Shown: positions 24,442-32,348, numbered from the stretch's first letter. The stretch is DNA of 64,000 bases from Xanthomonas sp. DAR 34887 (GCF_041245805.1 NZ_CP162490.1:3449001-3513000); one strand, 5' to 3'. The notes: generated from the sequence alone by a model not told the origin. Program-made: numbers and translations.

Positions 24442-24565
24442 GGCCGGGATTCGGCATTCGGGATTCGGGATTGGTAGAAACGGGGCGCCTCAAGGCGCCC
24501 CGCTTTTTTAGGCAACCACCACGCACCTGCAGATGACGGGATACCTCCAATCCCCAATCCCGGCC
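24442..24565. repeat. GGGATT inverted-repeat element enclosing a terminator
   Basis: The left arm begins GGCCGGGATT at 24442, two bases after the DUF2147 stop codon, and carries four GGGATT-like units. The right arm 24547-24565 ends AATCCCGGCC, the exact complement of the left end. The interior contains the rho-independent terminator at 24481-24510, so element and terminator are nested between DUF2147 and metG. Confidence 0.88.
24481..24510 (+). terminator. Rho-independent terminator of the DUF2147 gene
   Basis: A 9-bp perfect stem CGGGGCGCC / GGCGCCCCG with a TCAA loop is followed by CTTTTTTA. It is oriented to end plus-strand transcription from DUF2147 before metG. Confidence 0.92.
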
Positions 24566-24612
24566 TTCCAGACTAGTGCGATAATCGCGATCCCCCAGGA
24601 TCGCCGTTCGCC

Positions 24613-26682
24613 ATGACCCGCACCGCACTCGTCACCACCGCTCTGCCCTACGCCAATGGTCCGCTGCACCTTGGCCATCTGGTCGGCTATATCCAGGCCG
24701 ACATCTGGGTGCGCGCGCGGCGGCTGCGCGGCGACCGCACCTGGTTCGTCTGCGCCGACGACACCCACGGCACGCCGATCATGCTCGCCGCGGAGAAGGC
24801 CGGGGTCACCCCGGAAAACTTCATCGCCAACATCCAGGCCAGCCACGAGCGCGATTTCGCTGCATTCGGCGTGGCCTTCGACCATTACGACTCGACCAAC
24901 TCGGCGGCCAACCGCGCGCTGACCGAGGCGTTCTACGCCAAACTCGATGCCGGCGGCCACATCGCGCGGCGCTCGGTGGCGCAGTTCTACGACCCGGCCA
25001 AGGGCATGTTCCTGCCCGACCGCTACATCAAGGGCATCTGCCCCAACTGCGGCAGCGCCGACCAGTACGGCGACAACTGCGAGGTGTGCGGCGCCACCTA
25101 CGCGCCGACCGAGCTGAAGGAGCCGAAGTCGGTGATCTCCGGCGCCACCCCGGAACTGCGCGACTCCGAACACTTCTTCTTCGAGGTCGGCCGCTTCGAC
25201 GGCTTCCTGCGGCAATGGCTGGCCGGCGACGTGGCCCTGCCCGGGGTCAAGGCCAAGCTGATGGAGTGGCTGGACAGCGACGGGGGGCTGCGCGCCTGGG
25301 ACATCTCGCGCGATGCACCGTACTTCGGCTTCGAGATCCCCGGCCAGCCGGGCAAGTATTTCTACGTGTGGCTGGACGCGCCGATCGGCTACCTGAGCAG
25401 TTTCCAGACGCTGTGCGCGAGCCTGGGCGAGCCGTTCGAGCCGCACCTGACGGCCGGCACCGCCACCGAGCTGCACCATTTCATCGGCAAGGACATCGTC
25501 AACTTCCACGGCCTGTTCTGGCCGGCGGTGCTGCACGGCACCGGCCACCGCGCGCCGACCCGGCTGCACGTCAATGGCTACCTGATGGTGGACGGCGCGA
25601 AGATGTCCAAGTCGCGCGGCACCTTCGTGATGGCGCGCACCTACCTGGATGTGGGCCTGGAGCCGGAAGCGCTGCGCTACTACTTCGCCGCCAAGTCCTC
25701 CGGCGGCGTGGACGATCTGGACCTGAACCTGGGCGACTTCGTGGCGCGGGTCAACGCCGACCTGGTCGGCAAGTTCGTCAACCTGGCCAGCCGCTGCGCC
25801 GGTTTCATCGACAAGCGGTTCGGCGGCACACTGGCCGACGCGCTGCCGGACCCGGCGCAGTACGCGCGCTTCGTCGCCGCGCTGGCGCCGATCCGCGACG
25901 CCTACGAGCGCAACGACCCGGCCAGTGCGATCCGCCAGACCATGGCCCTGGCCGACGAGGCCAACAAGTACATCGACGAGCACAAGCCGTGGGTGATCGC
26001 CAAGCAGGACGGCGCCGACGCGCAGTTGCAGGCGGTCTGTACGCAGGGCCTGAACCTGTTCCGTGTGCTGGCCGGCGCGCTGAAGCCGGTGCTGCCGCGC
26101 ACCAGCGCCGAAGCCGAAGCCTTCCTGTCGGCGCCGCTCACCGCCTGGGACGACCTCGATGCGCCGCTGCTGGCGCACGTCATCCAGCCCTACGCCCCGC
26201 TGTTCACCCGAATCGACCCCAAACTGATCGACGCCATGACCGACGCTTCCAAGGACACCCTCGCCCCCGCGCCCGCCGCCACCAAACCGGCACCGGCCAA
26301 GACCGAAGCGAAAACCGCTGCAAATCCCGAATCCCCAATCCCCAATCCCGGCCTCATCGGCATCGACGATTTCGCCAAGCTCGACCTGCGCATCGGCAAG
26401 GTGCTGGTCTGCGAATTCGTCGAGGGATCGGACAAGCTGCTGCGTTTCGAACTGGACGCCGGCGAGCTGGGCAAGCGGCAGATCTTCTCCGGCATCCGCG
26501 GCAGCTACGCCGAGCCGGAAAAACTGGTCGGCCGCAGCGTGGTGTTCATCGCCAACCTGGCCCCGCGCAAGATGCGCTTCGGCCTCAGCGAAGGCATGAT
26601 CCTGTCGGCCGGCTTCGACGGCGGCGCGCTGGCGCTGCTGGATGCCGACAGCGGCGCCCAGCCGGGAATGCCGGTGCGTTGA
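24613..26682 (+). CDS. metG: Methionyl-tRNA synthetase MetG with C-terminal dimerisation/tRNA-binding domain
   Basis: A 689-residue MetG. The HIGH-type site is PYANGPLHLGH (12-22), the KMSKS loop is at 330-334, and four zinc cysteines are at 143, 146, 156 and 159 (CPNCG ... CEVCG). Residues 585-689 are the Trbp111-like OB-fold domain (DDFAKLDLRIGKVLVCEFVEGSDKLLRFELDAGE). Between catalytic body and OB domain is an alanine/proline/lysine linker, of which residues 571-580 (NPESPIPNPG) are encoded by one arm of the GGGATT repeat. The linker tolerates this because it is unstructured. Transcribed from its own region after the DUF2147 terminator. Confidence 0.97.
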   Translation: MTRTALVTTALPYANGPLHLGHLVGYIQADIWVRARRLRGDRTWFVCADDTHGTPIMLAAEKAGVTPENFIANIQASHERDFAAFGVAFDHYDSTNSAANRALTEAFYAKLDAGGHIARRSVAQFYDPAKGMFLPDRYIKGICPNCGSADQYGDNCEVCGATYAPTELKEPKSVISGATPELRDSEHFFFEVGRFDGFLRQWLAGDVALPGVKAKLMEWLDSDGGLRAWDISRDAPYFGFEIPGQPGKYFYVWLDAPIGYLSSFQTLCASLGEPFEPHLTAGTATELHHFIGKDIVNFHGLFWPAVLHGTGHRAPTRLHVNGYLMVDGAKMSKSRGTFVMARTYLDVGLEPEALRYYFAAKSSGGVDDLDLNLGDFVARVNADLVGKFVNLASRCAGFIDKRFGGTLADALPDPAQYARFVAALAPIRDAYERNDPASAIRQTMALADEANKYIDEHKPWVIAKQDGADAQLQAVCTQGLNLFRVLAGALKPVLPRTSAEAEAFLSAPLTAWDDLDAPLLAHVIQPYAPLFTRIDPKLIDAMTDASKDTLAPAPAATKPAPAKTEAKTAANPESPIPNPGLIGIDDFAKLDLRIGKVLVCEFVEGSDKLLRFELDAGELGKRQIFSGIRGSYAEPEKLVGRSVVFIANLAPRKMRFGLSEGMILSAGFDGGALALLDADSGAQPGMPVR
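26323..26353. repeat. Solo GGGATT repeat arm inside the metG linker
   Basis: A single C-rich arm (AATCCCGAATCCCC then further AATCCC units, ending CCCGGCC) lies in frame within metG with no G-rich partner nearby. It encodes NPESPIPNPG. The antisense strand carries four G-runs separated by ATT/ATTC, a G-quadruplex pattern on the template strand. Confidence 0.88.
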
Positions 26683-26683
26683 C

Positions 26684-26788
26684 GGCCGGGATTCGGGATT
26701 GGGGATTGGGGATTCGTTGAAGCGGATCCCTTGCCCTACCCGCTCCATGACGCGCTTTGCGAATCCCCAATGCCGAATCTCCAATCCC
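26684..26788. repeat. GGGATT inverted-repeat element between metG and the HAD gene
   Basis: The left arm starts GGCCGGGATTCGGGATTGG at 26684, one base after the metG TGA, and runs to 26716. The right arm, 26760-26788, is complementary. The right arm contains AATCCCCAATGCCG, where a single change creates the ATG at 26770 that starts the HAD gene. Confidence 0.88.
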
Positions 26789-27372
26789 TTGCTCTTTTCG
26801 ACTTCGACCACACCGTCACCACCACCGATACCTATTCGCGGTTCCTGCGCCGCGTCGCCACGCCGCAACAACTGACGCGGGCGAAATGGTCGGTGGGGCC
26901 GTGGCTGGCCGGGTATCGGCTGGGCCTGGTGTCGGCGCAGGCGCTGCGCAAGCGGGTCACGCGGATCGTGTTCGCCGGCCGCGCCGCAGAGGAGATCGCC
27001 GCGCACGCCCAGGCCTATGCGCGCGAGGTGCTGCCGACGCTGCTGCGCCCGGAGATGATGCAGCGCATCGCCTGGCACCAGGCGCAGGGCGACAGCGTGG
27101 TGCTGGTGTCCGCATCGCTGGACCTGTACCTGCAACCCTGGTGCGAGCAGCATGGACTGGGGCTGATCTGCAACCGCCTGGAAGCGCGCGACGGCCAGCT
27201 GAGCGGATGCTATGCCGATGGCGATTGCGGGCCGCACAAGGCGCGCCTGATCCGCGCACAGTACGATCTGGCCGCCTACCCCCGCGTCTACGCCTACGGC
27301 GACAGCCGCGAAGACCGGCCGATGCTGGCGCTGGCCCACGAGCGCTGGTACCGCGGGCGACGGATCACTTGA
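26770..27372 (+). CDS. HAD-IB family phosphatase (SerB-like fold)
   Basis: A 200-residue cytosolic hydrolase. The nucleophile loop is LFDFDHTVTTTDTYSRFL, with the Asp pair DFD near residues 10-12, followed by the helical cap, the motif II serine in VLVSASLDLYL, and motif III/IV in YAYGDSREDRPML. Family members dephosphorylate phosphoserine or phospholipid-type substrates; the specificity here is unknown. The chosen ATG at 26770 lies inside a GGGATT repeat arm. A TTG 13 codons upstream is in frame and open, so the original start may have been different. Confidence 0.85.
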   Translation: MPNLQSLALFDFDHTVTTTDTYSRFLRRVATPQQLTRAKWSVGPWLAGYRLGLVSAQALRKRVTRIVFAGRAAEEIAAHAQAYAREVLPTLLRPEMMQRIAWHQAQGDSVVLVSASLDLYLQPWCEQHGLGLICNRLEARDGQLSGCYADGDCGPHKARLIRAQYDLAAYPRVYAYGDSREDRPMLALAHERWYRGRRIT

Positions 27373-27500
27373 ACGTGGCGGTGCGCAGCGGCGCTGCGGG
27401 ACGGATCGGGCCTGACGCGACTCCCGCGACCTTCACTCGCGCGCGAGCACACAGGCGCACCGATCGATCACGATAGCCGCCTGCACCGGCTCGGCTCGGC

Positions 27501-28043
27501 ATGATCGCAGCACACATCACCCCCACCACGTCTTCCGCGACCCACATGAGCGCCACGCCGCACCCGCCGCCATTCCCGCCGCCGTCCGCGTCACGTCCGC
27601 CGGATCGGACCGGGCGCATCGCCCTGACCATCCTGGCCATCGCCGTGCTGCTGGTCCTAGCCTGCGCGGCGGCTGGCGCCGCCCTGTGGTGGCTGCGCCA
27701 CGACCGCATCAAGAGCAGCGACGACGCCCAGGTCACCTCCACATCGCCGCCCGCCGCACAGGTCATCGTGCTCGCCCGCTTCAGGCATGAGGACGGCGCC
27801 GCGATCCGCATGTGGCAGCGAGCCCTTGTCAGCGCGCCACAGGCGCCAGGCGTCCAGGTGCCCGGCATCGTCACCGTGGTCATTCCGCAGGCGGACGAGC
27901 CCGCGACTGCGCAAGGCAACTTCGTGAAGGTCGTGCGACGCGATCTGGTCCGCATCCACCTCGATGCCTCCCCCGCCCAGAGCGCGCTGTTCCTGCAGGG
28001 CATGGCAGTGCGAGTACAGGTCGATACCGGCACGGGGCGCTGA
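27501..28043 (+). CDS. Short membrane-fusion-protein (EmrA/HlyD-like) remnant
   Basis: A 180-residue protein with a proline-rich N-terminus, one membrane helix (IALTILAIAVLLVLACAAAGAALWWL) and the motif SSDDAQV, which corresponds to the post-helix TDDAYV of EmrA-type adaptors. The end, RIHLDASPAQSALFLQGMAVRVQVDTG, resembles the C-terminal beta-barrel of the same family (HLD ... LRPGMSVxVxIDT). The long coiled-coil and lipoyl parts between them are missing, so it looks internally deleted. No efflux pump gene is adjacent. An ATG at 27546 is an alternative start. It may be a decaying gene or a domesticated short protein. Confidence 0.55.
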   Translation: MIAAHITPTTSSATHMSATPHPPPFPPPSASRPPDRTGRIALTILAIAVLLVLACAAAGAALWWLRHDRIKSSDDAQVTSTSPPAAQVIVLARFRHEDGAAIRMWQRALVSAPQAPGVQVPGIVTVVIPQADEPATAQGNFVKVVRRDLVRIHLDASPAQSALFLQGMAVRVQVDTGTGR

Positions 28044-28193
28044 GCGCGCCATGCCGGCGCCGGCAGGCGGGCGTCAGCCAGGCGAATGCGCGCCACGCGC
28101 TACAATGCGCCTGCCGCTGCCGGCGCTGCCAGCCCATCGGATGCGGCGCCTCCACTTCCGCCGCAGGTGCGCGCCGCACGCGCTGATTCCGCC

Positions 28194-28610
28194 ATGATGC
28201 CCGCCCACGCCGACCTGCTCGAACGTCTCGATCGCCTGCTGCCGCAGACCCAGTGCGGCCAGTGCGGCTTCGACGGCTGCCGCCCGTACGCTGCGGCGAT
28301 GGCGCGCGGCGCGGCGCAGGTGGACCGCTGCCCGCCCGGCGGCGATGCCGGCGCGCGGGCGCTGGCGCGCGTGCTCGGCAGCGCGCCGCTGCCGTACGAC
28401 CGCCGCCGCGGTACGCACAAGCCGCCGCAGCTGGCGTTGGTGATCGAAGCCGACTGCATCGGCTGCACCAAGTGCATCCAGGCCTGTCCAGTGGACGCCA
28501 TCGTCGGCGGCGCCAAGCACATGCACACGGTGCTGGCGCCGCTGTGCACCGGCTGCGAGCTGTGCGTGCCGGCCTGCCCGGTGGATTGCATCGAGCTGCG
28601 TCCGGTCTAG
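28194..28610 (+). CDS. rsxB: RnfB/RsxB-type ferredoxin, stand-alone
   Basis: A 138-residue iron-sulfur protein. The N-terminal half is the RnfB cluster domain with CGQCGFDGCRPYAAAM, completed by a further Cys in DRCPPGG. The second half holds two 4Fe-4S ferredoxin motifs, CIGCTKCIQACPVDAI and CTGCELCVPACPVDCI. It lacks the N-terminal membrane helix of RnfB, and no other rnf/rsx gene is in the window. It could act as a soluble electron carrier. I chose the paired ATG at 28194/28197 because it matches the family start (DLLERLDRLLPQTQCGQCG). Confidence 0.88.
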   Translation: MMPAHADLLERLDRLLPQTQCGQCGFDGCRPYAAAMARGAAQVDRCPPGGDAGARALARVLGSAPLPYDRRRGTHKPPQLALVIEADCIGCTKCIQACPVDAIVGGAKHMHTVLAPLCTGCELCVPACPVDCIELRPV

Positions 28611-28793
28611 CCGCGCGGTCCACCCGCGCAGATCGCGCCACGCATGCGTGTGAACGGTGCAAGCAGGTTGGAAGGGACGAGCGCGTCCCACGCCCAGGCG
28701 ATCACGCAAGTAAAGCGCAGGCGCGGCTGCGCCCACACTGAGCTTGCCTGGACATCCGCCGGCAAGCGCCGCATGACCTGACACGGCCAGCCG

Positions 28794-28817
28794 GGAACGG
28801 ATGGCCGCCCGGGCGTC
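28794..28817 (+). promoter_or_regulatory. Candidate ECF sigma-factor promoter (GGAAC-N15-CGTC)
   Basis: GGAAC at 28794-28798 is followed after exactly 15 bases by CGTC at 28814-28817, the core arrangement of many group-IV (ECF) promoters. It lies about 80 bp upstream of the secreted-protein gene that heads the run ending in the ECF sigma and anti-sigma genes, consistent with autoregulation. Evidence is pattern only. Confidence 0.45.
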
Positions 28818-28898
28818 GCATCGGCCGTGCCGCCACCGCATCCGGATCGGTGTCCGCTGCGTATTGCCAGCTGTCACCGTCTCGCGGAAGCGCCACGC

Positions 28899-29687
28899 AT
28901 GCCCATGCCGATCGCCATGTCCCCCCTCGCCCACGCACGCGCGCCGCTGGCGGCGGCGGTGTGTCTGGCCGCACTGGGCATCGCCGCGCCGGCGCGGGCC
29001 ATGCTGCACTACGACGGCCTGGCGTATGCGCCGAACGGCCAGCAACTGCTGTACCGCGAGAGCCACTGGGTGCGCGACGACGGCGCGCGGCTGGTGCTGT
29101 ACCGCTGCGCCGACGGCACACCGTTCGCGCGCAAGCGCATCGCCGACGGCAGCATCGCCCCGGATTTCGAACTGGTCGACGCGCGCAGCGGCTATCGCGA
29201 AGGCGTGCGCCGCGCCGGCGGTGGCCGGGTCATGTTCAGCCAGCGCGACGGCGAGCCGGAACGCAGCGCGCCGTTGCCGGCGACGACGGCGCCACAGGTG
29301 ATCGATGCGGGATTCGATGCCTTTCTGCGCCAGCACTGGGACACGCTGAGCCAGGGCGCACCGCAGCGCGTCGCCTTCGTCTTGCCTGGCGCCTTGCGCA
29401 CGCTGGAATTCCAGATCAAGCCGGCAGCGGCCGACGCCGGCGTGCAGCGCTATACGCTGGCGGTGGATGCCTGGTACGGCGGCGTGCTGCCGAACATCGC
29501 CGTCGCCTATGCGCGCAACGATCGCCGCCTGCTCGAGTTCCGCGGCATCGGCAATGTCCGCGACGCGCGCGGCCGCTATGCGCAGGTGCGCATCGAATTT
29601 CCCGAGCGCCTGCGCGAGCAGGCCGACGCCGCCGCATGGAACCAGGCGCTGCAGCAACCGCTGGCCGCGCAATGCGCCGCGCGTTGA
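28899..29687 (+). CDS. Secreted protein of unknown function upstream of the sigma factor
   Basis: A 262-residue protein with a signal peptide (residues 1-34, APLAAAVCLAALGIAAPARA). The mature part starts MLHYDGLAYAPNGQQLLYRESHWV and has mainly beta-rich, short motifs (GARLVLYRCADGTPFARKRI; YAQVRIEFPERLREQ). I do not recognise a named domain. The ATG at 28899 follows a GCGGAAG ribosome-binding site. It lies 88 bp upstream of the small membrane protein and heads the probable sigma-factor operon, so it may be a periplasmic component or target of that stress response. Confidence 0.75.
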   Translation: MPMPIAMSPLAHARAPLAAAVCLAALGIAAPARAMLHYDGLAYAPNGQQLLYRESHWVRDDGARLVLYRCADGTPFARKRIADGSIAPDFELVDARSGYREGVRRAGGGRVMFSQRDGEPERSAPLPATTAPQVIDAGFDAFLRQHWDTLSQGAPQRVAFVLPGALRTLEFQIKPAAADAGVQRYTLAVDAWYGGVLPNIAVAYARNDRRLLEFRGIGNVRDARGRYAQVRIEFPERLREQADAAAWNQALQQPLAAQCAAR

Positions 29688-29775
29688 AGCGCGCCGGCAC
29701 CGGCTTCACGCCCGCCTCCGCCGCAGCCGCCACACCCATGCCAGCGCATCGCCCATCCCCCGACGAGGAACATCC

Positions 29776-30147
29776 ATGGCCAAGGCCTATCTGTGGTTCA
29801 ACGCTGCGCTGTACGCGATCCTGGCACTGTGGTGCACGCTCCTGCCGGCGCAGACCGCCGCCGCGGTCGGCTACATCGGCCTGGACCGTTCCGGGCAGTC
29901 CGAATACCTGGTCATCTACGGCGGCCTGCAATTGGGCATGGCGTTCCTGTTCGGCTATTTCGCCCGCAGCGGGCAGATCCGTACCGGCTTGCTGCTGGCG
30001 CTCGCCTTCTACGTTCCGATCGTGCTCTACCGCAGCGCCGGCCTGCTGCGGCTGTGGCCGGTCGGACCGACCACCACCGGCCTGGCCGTGTTCGAAATCG
30101 CGCTGCTGCTGGCCGCGCTCGCGCTATGGCGCAGGCAGCCGCGTTGA
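29776..30147 (+). CDS. Small DUF4345-like membrane protein
   Basis: A 123-residue protein with four membrane helices (AYLWFNAALYAILALWCTLLP; EYLVIYGGLQLGMAFLFGYFA; IRTGLLLALAFYVPIVLYRS; TTTGLAVFEIALLLAALALW). The pattern GLDRSGQSEYLVIYGGLQLG is typical of DUF4345-like proteins. Function unknown. It has a GAGGAA ribosome-binding site six bases before the ATG and lies 58 bp upstream of the sigma factor gene. Confidence 0.8.
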   Translation: MAKAYLWFNAALYAILALWCTLLPAQTAAAVGYIGLDRSGQSEYLVIYGGLQLGMAFLFGYFARSGQIRTGLLLALAFYVPIVLYRSAGLLRLWPVGPTTTGLAVFEIALLLAALALWRRQPR

Positions 30148-30205
30148 GCGACGCGCGCGCCGAAAGCCTGTAGCATCGCTGCCACCTTCGCCACCGCTCC
30201 CCGGC

Positions 30206-30763
30206 ATGACCGAGACGCCCGATCACGACGAAGCAGGCCAATTGCTGGTCGCCACTGCGGCCGGCGACAGCGCCGCGTTCGAACGCCTGTACCGCACCAC
30301 CTCGCCGCGCCTGTTCGGCGTGTGCCTGCGCATCGTGCCGCAGCGCGGCGAAGCCGAGGACGTGCTGCAGGAGGTGTTCACCTCGGTCTGGCGCAAGGCC
30401 GCGCAGTTCGATCCGCAGCGCGCGCGCGGCCTGACCTGGCTGACCATGATCGCGCGCAACAAGGCCATCGACTACCTGCGCGCGCGCGCGCCGGCGCGGC
30501 AATCGGTGGCGCTCGACGACGCCGGCGAACTGCACGACGACGGCCGCGATCCGCTGGCCGAGACCGAATGGCGCGTCGCCGGGCGGCGCCTGGACGTGTG
30601 CATGGGCGAGCTGGAACCGCCGCGCGGCGACCTGATCCGCACCGCGTTCTTCGAGGGCATCACCTACGAGGAACTGGCCCACCGCAGCGGAACGCCGCTG
30701 GGCACGGTCAAGAGCTGGATCCGGCGCGGCCTGGCCAAGCTGAAGGCGTGCCTGGAACGATGA
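30206..30763 (+). CDS. ECF-family RNA polymerase sigma factor
   Basis: A 185-residue sigma-70-family factor of group IV. Region 2 contains FERLYRTTSPRLFGVCLRIVPQRGEAEDVLQEVFTSVWRKAAQFDP and TWLTMIARNKAIDYLRAR; region 4 contains TYEELAHRSGTPLGTVKSWIRRGLAKLKACL, the helix-turn-helix that reads the -35 element. Its stop overlaps the anti-sigma ATG as ATGA, so the pair is made together. A GGAAC-N15-CGTC sequence upstream of the operon is a candidate self-regulated promoter. Confidence 0.95.
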   Translation: MTETPDHDEAGQLLVATAAGDSAAFERLYRTTSPRLFGVCLRIVPQRGEAEDVLQEVFTSVWRKAAQFDPQRARGLTWLTMIARNKAIDYLRARAPARQSVALDDAGELHDDGRDPLAETEWRVAGRRLDVCMGELEPPRGDLIRTAFFEGITYEELAHRSGTPLGTVKSWIRRGLAKLKACLER

Positions 30764-31542
30764 ACGCATCCGTGCCCGATCCGCAGGAAACCCCGCCGCC
30801 GCGCGACGTGCTGGCCGGCGAATACGTGCTTGGCGTGCTCGATGCGAGCGAACGCCGCGCCGCCGAACAACGCATCGACGCCGACGCCGAATTCGCCGCG
30901 GCGGTGACGCAATGGCAGCAGCACCTGATGCCGCTGGCCGACGAGATCGCGCCGGTCGCGGTACCGGAACGCGTGTGGGTGCGCATCCGCGCATCGCTCG
31001 GCCTGGATGCGCCGGCGCCGCGCGCGCCGACGGCGAAGCCGGGCTTCTGGGAAAGCGTGCGCACCTGGCGTTGGCTGAGCGCCGGCGGTTTCGCCACCGC
31101 AGCGGCCTGCATGCTCACGCTGATGGTCGCGCGGCAGCCGCTGCCGCCGCAAACGCCCACGCCGCCGGTCACGACAACGCCTGCCGACACCGGCATCGCG
31201 ATGACCTCGACGCTGATGCAGGACGACGGCAAGCCCGGCTACGTAGTGCTGATGGACGCCGACAAGAAGCGCATCACCCTGACCCCGCTGGCCGGCAGCC
31301 GCGATCCCGCGCGCGTGCCGGAGTTGTGGCTGATCCCGGCCGACGGCAAGGCACGCTCGATGGGCGTGTTCGACGACGCGCAGGCGCGCGCGGCGCGCAT
31401 TCCCGACGCACTGATGCCGTTGCTCAGCGACGGCGCCCTGCTGGCGGTGACGATGGAACCGCCCGGCGGCGCGCCCGGCGGCGTCGCCACCGGCCCGATC
31501 GTGGCCAAGGGCGGCATCAGCACGCTGCGCCTGGCGCCGTAG
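30760..31542 (+). CDS. RskA-type transmembrane anti-sigma factor
   Basis: A 260-residue protein. The N-terminal 75 residues are the anti-sigma domain (DVLAGEYVLGVLDASERRAAEQRIDADAEFAAAVTQWQQHLMPLADEI). One membrane helix follows near residues 104-123 (WLSAGGFATAAACMLTLMVA), then a proline/threonine linker and the periplasmic RskA domain (RVPELWLIPADGKARSMGVFDD ... LLAVTMEPPGGAP). It should hold the partner sigma factor at the membrane until a signal triggers release by proteolysis. No zinc-binding HxxxCxxC (ZAS) motif is seen, so it is not a ChrR or RsrA type. Confidence 0.92.
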   Translation: MNASVPDPQETPPPRDVLAGEYVLGVLDASERRAAEQRIDADAEFAAAVTQWQQHLMPLADEIAPVAVPERVWVRIRASLGLDAPAPRAPTAKPGFWESVRTWRWLSAGGFATAAACMLTLMVARQPLPPQTPTPPVTTTPADTGIAMTSTLMQDDGKPGYVVLMDADKKRITLTPLAGSRDPARVPELWLIPADGKARSMGVFDDAQARAARIPDALMPLLSDGALLAVTMEPPGGAPGGVATGPIVAKGGISTLRLAP

Positions 31543-31555
31543 ACAACATCCCACG

Positions 31556-32210
31556 CGCCCCTTCTCCCCTCCGGGGGAAGGTACCCCGAAGGGGCGGATG
31601 AGGGTACGGGCGCAGCCTCGTGCGTCCAGGCGTACCAGCCTGTCCGTGCCGACGTACCCTCACCCCAACCCCTCTCCCGACGGGAGAGGGGCTACTGTCG
31701 CCAGTAGACAACGCAGCGGACTGTCCTTCTCCCTTCCCCCTCCGGGGGAAGGTGCCCCGAAGGGGCGGATGAGGGTACGGGCGAAGCCTCATGCATCCAG
31801 GTGCGCCAGCCTGTCTGTGCCGACGTACCCTCACCCCAACCCCTCTCCCGACGGGAGAGGGGCTACTGTCGCCAGTAGACAACGCAGCGGACTGTGCTTC
31901 TCCCTTCCCCCTCCGGGGGAAGGTGCCCCGAAGGGGCAGATGAGGGTACGGGCGCAGCCTCGCGCGTCCAGGCGTACCAACCTGTTCGTGCCGACGTACC
32001 CTCACCCCAACCCCCCTCCCGCAGGGAGAGGGGCTAATGCGGCGCGGGGGTCAACGCAGCGCAAACTCGCGCCTCCCTTCCCCCTCCGGGGGAAGGTGCC
32101 CCGTAGGGGCGGATGAGGGTACGGGCGAAGCCTTACGCATCCAGGCGTACCAGCCTGTCAGTGCCGACGTACCCTCACCCCAACCCCTCTCCCGCGGAGA
32201 GAGGGGCTTT
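31556..32210. repeat. Tandem array of four ~171-bp palindromic repeat units
   Basis: The anchor TCCGGGGGAAGGT recurs at 31570, 31741, 31912 and 32085, periods of 171, 171 and 173 bp. Each unit has a G/C hairpin half ending GATGAGGGTACG, about 45 bp of spacer, then an opposing half CGTACCCTCACCCCAACCCC and a CTCTCCCGACGGGAGAG hairpin. Outer halves are complementary over TGAGGGTACG / CGTACCCTCA. Units differ by scattered substitutions. Short open frames run through it on both strands, but these only reflect the repeat. There is no gene in 31543-32519; after 32210 I see only unique sequence to the desaturase start. Confidence 0.92.
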
Positions 32211-32348
32211 AAGCGCTTCGCAGCAGCAACACACTCGGCTTCTCGCGCAGCGCGTGATCGCTCAAAAGCATCGCGAACCCGCACATTCACCCGGCCACCA
32301 CTCGCGCGTAGGCAGCATGCCGCAGCCGTCGCGCATGCGCGGGTAGCC

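Noticed and set aside
24508..27339. Minus-strand open frame of over 900 codons across metG
   Set aside because: metG has full catalytic motifs on the other strand and the antisense product has no recognisable content.
31517..32116. Short open frames through the tandem array on both strands
   Set aside because: They repeat the same peptide three or four times because of the DNA repeats and have no independent gene evidence.
31556..32210. Possible CRISPR array
   Set aside because: The period is 171 bp with no short unique spacers between short direct repeats; it is a tandem palindromic repeat array with no cas genes nearby.
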